A stretch of 64,000 nucleotides of DNA. Source: CAJQQY01 sp964564545 (GTDB taxonomy: Bacteria; Bacteroidota; Bacteroidia; Chitinophagales; Saprospiraceae). Below the pieces are notes generated by a model. It was not told where the DNA came from. It saw only the letters and a list, made by a program, of their open reading frames with translations, and did not search any database. The stretch lies in the NCBI GenBank assembly GCA_964564545.1, contig CAZMBP010000026.1:54768-118767 (forward strand). Reading direction: 5' to 3'. Below are positions 43,789 to 51,792 of this stretch, piece by piece (position 1 is the stretch's first letter; each line of letters begins with the position of its first letter). Position numbers and translations under genes: made by a program.

Positions 43789-46518
43789 TTAATTTAAAGT
43801 CGGAATTTTTATGATAAAAGTAGCTCCCTCTCCTACTTCACTTTCAACAAAAATTTCCGCATTATGCTGTATCAATATTTCTTTACAAATAAATAATCCT
43901 AGTCCGCTCCCTTTTGGTTTTCCCATTTTTTGAGAACTTAGTTGAGTAAATTTACCAAAAATTAGTTGCTGGTTTTCTAGTTTTATTCCATCACCATTAT
44001 CTGAAATTTTCAAAGTGATAACTTCATTTTCTTTTTCTAAGGTCAATTCTATTTTTCCATTTTCGTCATCACAGAATTTGATAGCATTAGATAAAATATT
44101 TAATACCACTTGAGTGAGTCGGTCAAAGTCTCCAAGTGTTTTTAATGCTCCTTCTGGAAATTTAAAATCATAAGTGATTCCTTTTTGATTCAAAATTTCT
44201 TCTAGGCCATGACAAGTTTTTTGCACCAAGTCATTAAAATCAATTTCTTCCTTTTTTACTTCCGCAGCTTCAGATTGTACTTTTTCCAAATCCAAAACTT
44301 GGTTGATTAATCTAGAGATGCGTTCACTTTCTCGCACCACAATATTCAAATAATCCGATCGCTTCTCTACACTTAAATCCTGATTATCATAAATAATTTT
44401 TGACAAAGACTTGATTGAAGTTATTGGAGTTCTCAGTTCATGTGTAACTGTGGTGATGAAATCTGCTTTTAGTTCGTCGAGTGCTTTGAGTCGTTTATTG
44501 GCTGTTTTTAATTGACTAGTAGTTGCTTGTAATTCTTTTGATTTTTTTTCTAACGCCTTAGAATATTGAATAACTTCTTGAGTTCGATCAAGGACACTTA
44601 ACATCTCCTCCAAGCTTATGGAATCTTCTTTGACGACTGACTTCAAAACAATTTTTGCGCTCGCTGCACCAATGGCTCCAGCTAGATGTGTTTCTGCAAA
44701 ATTGATGATTTCAGCATTTGCATTTTCCATTTTACTCAAATCAATTTTACGTTTTTTTGCAAAACCTTTTAGGATTTTCTTTCCTGATTTTTTTCCTAAA
44801 AAACGATACATGAGTTCTTTGATTTCATCTAGGTTTGCTTTTCGTTTTACCACTTCAAAGTCACCATCTGTTTGTGTGTATTTTTCAATATCTACAAATA
44901 AATCTGCTTGAGTTATTTCTATTTGCCTTTGCTTTGTATTCAATGAAACCACAACAAAAACAAAGACATTTATAAGCAAACTCCAAAATGCCGAATGCGC
45001 CACATGATCAGTTCCATCCATTCCTAACATTGCAAATGGCTTCAAAAAACTTATTCCAAAATAACCATTTTCAATGGTAGCTTGGGAGAACAATCCAATG
45101 TCGGCCATCGTCGGCCATCCCAATGTGATCACCCAAATAAAGAATCCTGAAAGTAATGCTGCAATGGCACCTTTCCTAGTGGCATTTTTCCAATACAATC
45201 CTCCAATCACAACTGGTGAAAATTGCGCAATTGCTGTAAATGAAATTAAGCCAATCGAAACTAATGGATATTCTGTACTCACATATTTAAAATAAATGTA
45301 GGCTAATAGCATCACCATAACAATACTCACACGTCGAATATTAATTAGTGTTTTACTTAAGTCTTTCTTAGCATTTTCTTTGATCAAAGATGTTTGAATT
45401 AATACTGGCATCACCAAATTATTACTGATCATTATGCTCAAAGCAATCACCGCTACGATAACCATTCCTGTTGCTGCTGATAATCCTCCAAGGTAAACAA
45501 AGAGTGCTAATACATCATTTCCATAATACATCGGTAGGCTCAATACAAAATTATCTGGTTCCACTTGTCCATCGGGAAAATGTAACAATCCACCACAAGC
45601 AATTGGGATGACAAAAATATTGATGAGTAAAAGATATAATGGAAATAGCCAAGCTGCTTTTTCTACAAATTTAGGATCTGTATTTTCAACAACCATAACA
45701 TGAAATTGGCGAGGCAATAACATGATAGCACTCATCGATAAAATAATCAACCAAGACCATGACCAACTATCTACTCCCGAATCATTGATGGAAAAAATTT
45801 TAGACAATTCTTCGTCCTGGTACGCCTGACTAAATAGATCTTCAAAGCCACCATAAATTCCAAAAGTTACAAATATTCCGATGGCCAAAAATGCCACTAA
45901 TTTCCAAATGGATTCAAATGCAATCGCTGCAATTAACCCTTCATGCCTTTCATTCGGATCAAGATGACGAGCACCAAATAGGATAGTAAAGACTGTAAGA
46001 ATTACCGCAATCAAAAATGCTTTCTCAAGATAAAAAGCAGAACCGTCCAATAAGTTACCTAACCAATCTTCTTGATAAGCCAAGATACTTGAACTCGAAT
46101 TAATTGCTTTTAACTGAATCGAGATGTAGGGAATTATGCCAAAAACGGCAATCAAAGTGACAATGATTCCTAGCGTAGTACTCTTGCCATATCGAGAGGA
46201 AATAAAGTCTGCAATGGAAGTAATCCTTTGCGATTTACTGATGAGAATTATTTTTCTTAAAATAAAAATCCAAAGAGGTGCAATTAATACTGGTCCGATA
46301 TAAATTGTCAAAAAAGTAAGTCCTCCCAACGAAGCCGCTTTTCCTACGCTTCCGTAAAATGTCCATGCCGTACAATAGACTGCAAGTGATAAGGCATAAG
46401 TGTAGGGATTATTAACCACACTTTTTCCTTGCCTAGCTTTGGTATCTGCATAGTAGGCAATTAAAAATAAAACTAAAATATATACGATGGAGCTAAATAC
46501 TGCTATGCTCGTAGTCAT
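43789..46518 (-). CDS. Sodium/solute-symporter-fused histidine kinase (CbrA type)
   Basis: 909 residues. The N-terminal 12-13 membrane segments (about 1-520) form a sodium/solute symporter fold, with TFYGSVGKAASLGGLTFL and SLPMYYGNDVLALFVYLGGLSAATGMVIVAVIALSIMI recognisable in short. A STAC-type linker domain (about 545-640) follows, then a coiled coil, HisKA with His693 in THELRTPITSIKSLSK and HATPase with N box VLNILSNAIKFCDD and GSGLGLFICKEI. The design suggests the transporter part senses or carries the substrate and directs phosphorylation. In this neighbourhood, acetate or another small acid is the natural guess. Partner: the CheY-like gene downstream. Confidence 0.9.
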   Translation of the reverse strand: MTTSIAVFSSIVYILVLFLIAYYADTKARQGKSVVNNPYTYALSLAVYCTAWTFYGSVGKAASLGGLTFLTIYIGPVLIAPLWIFILRKIILISKSQRITSIADFISSRYGKSTTLGIIVTLIAVFGIIPYISIQLKAINSSSSILAYQEDWLGNLLDGSAFYLEKAFLIAVILTVFTILFGARHLDPNERHEGLIAAIAFESIWKLVAFLAIGIFVTFGIYGGFEDLFSQAYQDEELSKIFSINDSGVDSWSWSWLIILSMSAIMLLPRQFHVMVVENTDPKFVEKAAWLFPLYLLLINIFVIPIACGGLLHFPDGQVEPDNFVLSLPMYYGNDVLALFVYLGGLSAATGMVIVAVIALSIMISNNLVMPVLIQTSLIKENAKKDLSKTLINIRRVSIVMVMLLAYIYFKYVSTEYPLVSIGLISFTAIAQFSPVVIGGLYWKNATRKGAIAALLSGFFIWVITLGWPTMADIGLFSQATIENGYFGISFLKPFAMLGMDGTDHVAHSAFWSLLINVFVFVVVSLNTKQRQIEITQADLFVDIEKYTQTDGDFEVVKRKANLDEIKELMYRFLGKKSGKKILKGFAKKRKIDLSKMENANAEIINFAETHLAGAIGAASAKIVLKSVVKEDSISLEEMLSVLDRTQEVIQYSKALEKKSKELQATTSQLKTANKRLKALDELKADFITTVTHELRTPITSIKSLSKIIYDNQDLSVEKRSDYLNIVVRESERISRLINQVLDLEKVQSEAAEVKKEEIDFNDLVQKTCHGLEEILNQKGITYDFKFPEGALKTLGDFDRLTQVVLNILSNAIKFCDDENGKIELTLEKENEVITLKISDNGDGIKLENQQLIFGKFTQLSSQKMGKPKGSGLGLFICKEILIQHNAEIFVESEVGEGATFIIKIPTLN

Positions 46519-46693
46519 TTAATTGTTGGATTTTACTTAAGTAAAAGAGCAATACTAAATTTGTTTTTAAGCACATCACTTTCCGTTATTTTTCCTTAAA
46601 AAATAATTCCGTACCGCAAGGTATGCAATGATTTTTCAAGAAAAACTATCAAAAAAATCTTGCACTTAAATATTCATACTTAATACTGCTCTC

Positions 46694-46915
46694 TTACTTA
46701 TCATTTTGTTTCGATCGAACTGTCCATGCTATAAAAATAATTAAAACTAACCAAACCAAAAAGAAGTAAGCATACAAGGCAGGGATACCAAAAATAAATT
46801 GGTTTTTTCCAAATAGGTTGATGATTGGAAAGTTGAGTAATACGATTCCCAAGAAGAATAAACCAATAAGTTTTGGTATTTTTTTATCAGACATGAAATA
46901 GGAGGTCTGTCCCAT
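46694..46915 (-). CDS. Small two-pass membrane protein
   Basis: 73 residues (a start at 46894, MSDKKIP, gives 66 and is perhaps better). Two hydrophobic segments (about 15-33 and 43-66) with PALYAYFFLVWLVLI resemble the small partner proteins often encoded before symporter-type kinases or symporters. It lies 175 bases before the symporter-kinase gene and 220 bases after another small membrane gene, separated from it by a strong terminator. Confidence 0.6.
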   Translation of the reverse strand: MGQTSYFMSDKKIPKLIGLFFLGIVLLNFPIINLFGKNQFIFGIPALYAYFFLVWLVLIIFIAWTVRSKQNDK

Positions 46916-46980
46916 ATTATTTGCTTTTTACAAACAATATAGATGAAAATAAAATAGGTAATAAAAAATTTTAAGGAAAA

Positions 46981-47024
46981 AATTTCCGAAGTAGATTAAT
47001 CAAATTTAATCTACGTTCGGAATT
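46981..47024 (-). terminator. Terminator of the symporter operon
   Basis: AATTTCCGAA-GTAGATTAA pairs with TTAATCTAC-GTTCGGAATT (one or two mismatches). On the minus strand the stem is followed by ATTTTTTCC. It ends the transcript running from the porin gene through the 72-residue gene. Confidence 0.75.
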
Positions 47025-47135
47025 AACGAAAATCTTAGAGATAAAACTTTTGGAATAATTATCTCCACTTTTATTAACAAACAAAAATCTTGAAAATGAT
47101 TTTTCATTTGTTTAACTAAAAAACAAAACGAAAAA

Positions 47136-47354
47136 TTACTTCCTTTTCGGTTCTAATAGTCCAAACCACCCTGGGTTCAAAACTTTACTTTTTATCAAAG
47201 CCCACAGAAAAAGTAATCCAAACAACCCAAGCATAATAGAGATAATGAAGTTACTTTGTAACTGTGGTTCTAAAAAAAATCGAATTAATAAGGTACCCAA
47301 AAGGTAAATCGTAACGATGATATCTGAAGCGGTTTTTCCTATTTGTAATTTCAT
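47136..47354 (-). CDS. Small two-pass membrane protein after the symporter
   Basis: 72 residues: a short N-terminal amphipathic part and two hydrophobic segments (about 12-29 and 36-56), then a basic tail ending EPKRK. No family recognised. It follows the symporter gene by 75 bases with a palindromic hairpin in between, and is the last gene before the operon terminator. Confidence 0.55.
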   Translation of the reverse strand: MKLQIGKTASDIIVTIYLLGTLLIRFFLEPQLQSNFIISIMLGLFGLLFLWALIKSKVLNPGWFGLLEPKRK

Positions 47355-47390
47355 TAGTGTAAGCGTTATAAATTTTAAAAGAATGTCATT

Positions 47391-47423
47391 AGGGATCGGA
47401 TCCCTCGGAAGAATCCGATCCCT
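47391..47423. repeat. GGGATCGGATCC palindrome, copy of the 11138 hairpin
   Basis: AGGGATCGGAT and ATCCGATCCCT enclose a short GC-rich loop immediately after the symporter stop codon. It shares its AGGG-TCGGAT/ATCCGA-CCCT wording with the hairpin at 11138-11170, which marks a dispersed repeat family that may attenuate transcription between the symporter and the following small gene. Confidence 0.6.
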
Positions 47424-47429
47424 GACAAT

Positions 47430-49205
47430 TTAATGCGTAGCTGCTCCCGCTCCACTTGGAATTCTAATATTTTCCACAATCTCTTGCACCTCTTGCGGCG
47501 GTGCTGGCGTCATTCTAGACACTACCATTGACACTACAAAATTCACTAACATAGCAATCGTTCCAAATCCTTCTGGAGATGTTCCAAACCACCACTCACT
47601 TGATGGTAGAGGATCCATGACTCCAATCAATCCAGTTTTGTAGCGAATCATATAAAATAACATCAGAGTGATTCCAACTACCATCCCTGCAATGGCTCCT
47701 TCCCGATTCATTCGCTTATCAAAAATCCCTAAAATAATCGCAGGGAAAAATGATGCAGCTGCTAACCCAAAGGCAAGCGCGACTACGGCGGCGACAAATC
47801 CAGGTGGATAGATTCCAAAGAGTCCGGCGATGACGACTGCTACTAAAATACTTGCTCGTGCTACTCTTAATTCATTTTTTTCTGAGATGTTAGGCCGTAA
47901 TTGCATCTTTATTAAGTCTCTAGAAACAGATGTAGAAATTACTAATAACAATCCTGCTGCTGTTGATAAAGCTGCTGCCAATCCACCTGCTGCAACTAAT
48001 GCAATCACCCAATTTGGAAGGTTGGCAATTTCGGGATTAGCTAGTACCATAATATCTCGATCAACATAAAGTTCGTTCGCAGTTTTCATGCTTGCATTTT
48101 CAATCTTTCGTTGTCCATGAGTTCCTCTTTCGTTGGTAAAAATTGGTTTTTTACCATCTAGTGCACTTCCTGCTACGTACTGAATTTTCCCATCATTATT
48201 TTTATCAGCCCATGCGATCAATCCTGTGTTCTCCCAGTTTTTAAACCATTCTGGAATTTCTGAATATTGTTTTTCGCTTACTGTTTCGATTAAATTTGTT
48301 CTTGCAAAAACTGCAATCGCAGGTGCTGTTGTATAAAGAATTGCAATAAATAATAATGCTAAACCTGCTGACTTCCGAGCATCTCGTACTTTTGCTACAG
48401 TAAAAAATCGAACGATTACGTGAGGCAATCCTGCTGTACCAACCATCAAAGCACAAGTTATGGCAAATACATCCCAAGTACTTTTTGAACCATTGGTATA
48501 TTCGCTAAAACCTAATTTGGTATGCAGTTCATCCAGCGTATCGAGGAGATAACTTCCATTTTCTAGGGTTCCTCCCATTCCTAATTGTGGTACAGGGTTA
48601 CCTGTCATATTAAAAGAAATAAAAATTGCAGGAACCATAAAGGCAAAAATCAAAACACAATATTGTGCTACTTGTGTATAGGTAATTCCTTTCATTCCTC
48701 CGAGGAAGGCAAAAAACAAAACGACGCACATTCCGATAATTACTCCCCAATGAATTTGTACCTGAAGAAATTGAGAAAATACGATTCCTACTCCTCTCAT
48801 TTGTCCTGCCACGTAAGTGAAAGAAACTATTAATGCACAGAAAACTGCCACCGTACGTGCCGTGTTAGAATAATATCTATCTCCAATAAAATCGGGTACG
48901 GTAAACTTTCCAAATTTTCTCAGATAAGGTGCCAGCAATAATGCCAGCAAAACATATCCTCCTGTCCATCCCATCAAATAAACTGCCCCATCATATCCCA
49001 TAAAAGAAATCAATCCTGCCATCGAAATAAACGAAGCGGCACTCATCCAATCGGCAGCAGTTGCCATTCCGTTTGCAAGTGGAGATACACCTCCACCGGC
49101 AATATAAAATTCTTTAGTCGAGCCTGCTCTTGCCCAAATTGCGATTCCAAAATATAGAGCAAAGGTTACTCCTACTAATATCCAAGTCCATGTTTGAACA
49201 CTCAT
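47430..49205 (-). CDS. Sodium/acetate-type solute symporter (VC_2705 family)
   Basis: 591 residues with about 13 membrane segments and an extra polar loop of about 75 residues near 310-385. EFYIAGGGVSPLANGMATAADWMSA (short form: GGGVSPLANGMATAADW), TAGLPHVIVRFFT and AALSTAAGLLLVISTS are the motifs of the cation/acetate symporter branch of the SSS family. Directly upstream lies the DUF4212 small subunit that always accompanies this branch. It carries short-chain carboxylates inward with sodium. The gene belongs to the porin-DUF4212-symporter-small gene operon. Confidence 0.88.
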   Translation of the reverse strand: MSVQTWTWILVGVTFALYFGIAIWARAGSTKEFYIAGGGVSPLANGMATAADWMSAASFISMAGLISFMGYDGAVYLMGWTGGYVLLALLLAPYLRKFGKFTVPDFIGDRYYSNTARTVAVFCALIVSFTYVAGQMRGVGIVFSQFLQVQIHWGVIIGMCVVLFFAFLGGMKGITYTQVAQYCVLIFAFMVPAIFISFNMTGNPVPQLGMGGTLENGSYLLDTLDELHTKLGFSEYTNGSKSTWDVFAITCALMVGTAGLPHVIVRFFTVAKVRDARKSAGLALLFIAILYTTAPAIAVFARTNLIETVSEKQYSEIPEWFKNWENTGLIAWADKNNDGKIQYVAGSALDGKKPIFTNERGTHGQRKIENASMKTANELYVDRDIMVLANPEIANLPNWVIALVAAGGLAAALSTAAGLLLVISTSVSRDLIKMQLRPNISEKNELRVARASILVAVVIAGLFGIYPPGFVAAVVALAFGLAAASFFPAIILGIFDKRMNREGAIAGMVVGITLMLFYMIRYKTGLIGVMDPLPSSEWWFGTSPEGFGTIAMLVNFVVSMVVSRMTPAPPQEVQEIVENIRIPSGAGAATH

Positions 49206-49296
49206 TTTTTTACTTTTTTTTGATTAAAAATTAACGCTCATTGACAAACCTTATCATTTAATAAATTTGTCATTGAACAAAAACTAAAAGGCTAGT

Positions 49297-49554
49297 TTAC
49301 TCTTCGTCGTAGCCGTACTCTTTGTCGAGTTTGTTCATCCAATTCACATACACGAAAATCAAAACGACAAAAACATAAATAGATCCTTGCTGAGCAAACC
49401 AGAAGCCTAATTTGAATCCTCCTAATCTGATGCTATTGAGTTGATCCACCAAGAGTATTCCACAGACATAGGATACAGTAAACCAAATGGATAGAAGTAT
49501 GGTAAGATAGCGGAGATTCTTACTCCAGTATTCTTTTGCGTTTTTGTTAGACAT
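49297..49554 (-). CDS. DUF4212 symporter small subunit
   Basis: 85 residues with two membrane segments. YWSKNLRYLTILLSIWFTVS, then LNSIRLGGFKLGFWFAQQGS and FVYVNWMNKLDKEYG are diagnostic for DUF4212 (TIGR03647), the small partner of VC_2705-type symporters. The gene lies 91 bases before the symporter. Confidence 0.9.
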   Translation of the reverse strand: MSNKNAKEYWSKNLRYLTILLSIWFTVSYVCGILLVDQLNSIRLGGFKLGFWFAQQGSIYVFVVLIFVYVNWMNKLDKEYGYDEE

Positions 49555-49624
49555 AATTGTTGATTTTTTCGAATTGATAACAATGTATTTACATTTTTAT
49601 CAATTTCTGTTTTGTTAATAAAAT

Positions 49625-50908
49625 TTATAAAAATAGATGTAATTGTAATCTAAGTTGAGAAAGCGCATCATCTCCAGTTGCAATAGCACCTTCTCGTATA
49701 TCACCCATAATTCTGTGATACTCTAAGGTGATTTTTGCATTGTGACCATTAATATAATAATTCGCTCCGATATCTAATGAACCAATCGGATCTGCTAGCC
49801 CCTCATAATTTCCTGATTGGAAAGCAACATAAGGCATTAGCTTCGCAGACTTGACAAAATATCCTAATTGAGCATATACATTGGTTCCTGTTCCAGCCCA
49901 ACGACTCACATAATTTTCGCCATAATTAAAATTTTGAAAAGAAGCATAAGCATGAATACAATCCCCTTTTTCAGTTGGATATTCCATAAATGCATCTAAA
50001 GCAAAATGAGTAACATTATTATGAGCTCCAGTTGAATCATTATACATTCCATTAGGATGAGTAAAAAAACCGGCTCCTATTCCTAATATTTTTTTCTTTC
50101 CCATATAAGTACCAACTGCATAAGGTAATTTAGTAGATTCAGTATCCCAAAAATTATATCGGAAATATCCTTCCACTAAGAAGTTGCCTGTTGGATCTTC
50201 ATCCTTATTCAATTTACTAGCGCCTGTATAAGACAAATTTGATCCCACTTCACTATAATCTTTCCCTGCACCAAGTGGACTTCTTCCTGGGGAATTAACT
50301 GCAACTCTATAGTCAAATTTATTAATTTGCCCCTTGGCATAAATTCCTAAATGACGAGCGAATTGATCAGTAATTCCTAATGAATGCCAACTTGTAAAAG
50401 GTCTTGCCTGATCAAGTGTCATAAAGTTAAGTGTACTCTGATTAGCCAATCGAGTCATACCTTTCCAATAGTGAAGCCCTGAACCAATAAAAAGCCCATC
50501 TGAAATTTTCAACTCGCCCCATGCATCATGTAAAAACATTTGTGGAGAATCTCCATTGCTTCCAAGAGAAGATAAATTACCTGGAGTCAAACTATTCAAA
50601 CCAAAATGTGTGAGTATTAAAAATTTAGGAGAGACCTGTGCAAAAGCTAAAAATCGAGATCGTCTGATACTTGGTGTAAGTTGTAATTTAGCATCATCTG
50701 CATCTAAGTTATTTGTGGTAAGCCATAGTTGATGCCACATAATGAAGCGAACATATTTTTTCCCATCCTCAGATAATTTAACAGTAAGTGGTTTATAAGA
50801 ATGATCTACTTTCGGCTTATCTGCATCTTGAGCAGTAAGGTTATTTGAAATAAAAATAGCTAAAAGTAGCATTATATAAATACGAAAAGATTGTATTGCC
50901 TTTTTCAT
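49625..50908 (-). CDS. Porin-like outer-membrane protein
   Basis: 427 residues with a signal peptide (about 1-26, cleaved after NNLTAQ), then alternating-polarity strands of an outer-membrane barrel: FLAFAQVSPKFLILTHFG, ELKISDGLFIGSGLHYWKG, KGDCIHAYASFQNFNYG, and the last strand LSQLRLQLHLFL ending in hydrophobic residues. I take it for the outer-membrane entry channel of the carboxylate uptake operon. Its promoter holds the perfect TATATAGATATCTATATA palindrome, 60 bp before the start. Confidence 0.75.
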   Translation of the reverse strand: MKKAIQSFRIYIMLLLAIFISNNLTAQDADKPKVDHSYKPLTVKLSEDGKKYVRFIMWHQLWLTTNNLDADDAKLQLTPSIRRSRFLAFAQVSPKFLILTHFGLNSLTPGNLSSLGSNGDSPQMFLHDAWGELKISDGLFIGSGLHYWKGMTRLANQSTLNFMTLDQARPFTSWHSLGITDQFARHLGIYAKGQINKFDYRVAVNSPGRSPLGAGKDYSEVGSNLSYTGASKLNKDEDPTGNFLVEGYFRYNFWDTESTKLPYAVGTYMGKKKILGIGAGFFTHPNGMYNDSTGAHNNVTHFALDAFMEYPTEKGDCIHAYASFQNFNYGENYVSRWAGTGTNVYAQLGYFVKSAKLMPYVAFQSGNYEGLADPIGSLDIGANYYINGHNAKITLEYHRIMGDIREGAIATGDDALSQLRLQLHLFL

Positions 50909-50968
50909 ATGTAAGTTGATAATTTGTTTTTAAAATATAGTTCTTCGCTGCAATTGCTTACACTAAAG

Positions 50969-50986
50969 TATATAGATATCTATATA
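50969..50986. promoter_or_regulatory. ArsR-type operator of the porin/symporter operon
   Basis: TATATAGATATCTATATA is an 18-bp perfect palindrome 61 bp before the porin start codon. It is the best copy of a motif found at four places around arsR and acs. Confidence 0.6.
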
Positions 50987-51272
50987 TATCCAAATGTAAT
51001 TTAGATATTTTATTTTTCAGCCGTAGGAAATAACGAGAAGAAGAATGAGTACAAAAGGAAATTTCAAAAAAAAATATTCAATCCAAAATTAGAAATGCAT
51101 CTACCCTACTTTAAATAAAAATCAATTTAAAATACTGATAATCAATGTATTACAAAATAAATAAAAATAACTTTATTAAAATAGTATTGTAAAACAAAAT
51201 AACCTTAGCTTCTAGGTGAGATGAGATAAAAGAGATAAAATTATTTTTTAATAAAAAAATAAAATATCTTTA

Positions 51273-51290
51273 AATATAGATAACTATATG
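51273..51290. promoter_or_regulatory. Additional ArsR-type operator near the arsR 3' end
   Basis: AATATAGATAACTATATG matches the consensus palindrome at 15 of 18 positions. It lies 22 bases past the arsR stop codon and about 365 bases before the porin gene. The gap between it and the porin promoter (50990-51270) is AT-rich with no gene seen. Confidence 0.4.
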
Positions 51291-51311
51291 TGTTTTTTGT
51301 AAAAAAACGAA

Positions 51312-51602
51312 TTATAAAGTATTAGTCAATACTTCGATTATTGTATAATATTCCTTGCTAGAAAGTGAGTAAAAGGAATTTTTTCCTTCTCGAGTGACGT
51401 CTACTACATTTTTATTTTTTAAAATTCGAAGGTGGTGAGAAGCAACTGCTTGTTCTATTTTTAGCTGCTCATGAATTTCGCTAACGGAAAGTTTTTCATT
51501 TTTATAAAGCATATCAATTATCGCAATACGAATTGGGTGAGCTATCGCACGGAGTGTCTCGGTTGCATTTTCTAAAAAATTGATATTGAAATGTGTCTTC
51601 AT
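51312..51602 (-). CDS. ArsR-family transcriptional regulator without cysteines
   Basis: 96 residues, a complete winged-helix ArsR fold: AIAHPIRIAIIDMLYK, SVSEIHEQLKIEQAVASHHLRILKNKNVV (recognition helix AVASHHLRIL) and the wing VTREGKNSFYSL. There is no cysteine and so no thiol metal site such as ELCVC; it is a non-metal ArsR. A motif palindrome 40 bp before its own start suggests autoregulation, and the same motif before the porin operon and acsA suggests its targets. The effector is unknown; a carboxylate or CoA-linked signal is a guess. Confidence 0.88.
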   Translation of the reverse strand: MKTHFNINFLENATETLRAIAHPIRIAIIDMLYKNEKLSVSEIHEQLKIEQAVASHHLRILKNKNVVDVTREGKNSFYSLSSKEYYTIIEVLTNTL

Positions 51603-51641
51603 AATTTAACGCAAATTTAAAAGATATTTACCATATAAACG

Positions 51642-51659
51642 TATATATATATCTAAATA
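51642..51659. promoter_or_regulatory. ArsR-type operator, arsR autoregulation
   Basis: On the minus strand this reads TATTTAGATATATATATA, matching the 50969 palindrome at 16 of 18 positions, 40 bp before the arsR start. It also lies between arsR and the divergent cNMP/CBS gene. Confidence 0.55.
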
Positions 51660-51792
51660 TTTAAAAAAAACATTTGCCTTATACTTTTTTTAGGCATTGA
51701 AAAAATTAGAAACTTAAAACTGATTTTAATTATCTTTTAATCTTAAGAGTCTGTTTTCAGACATTAAAATTGTTTAAATTCACCATACCATT

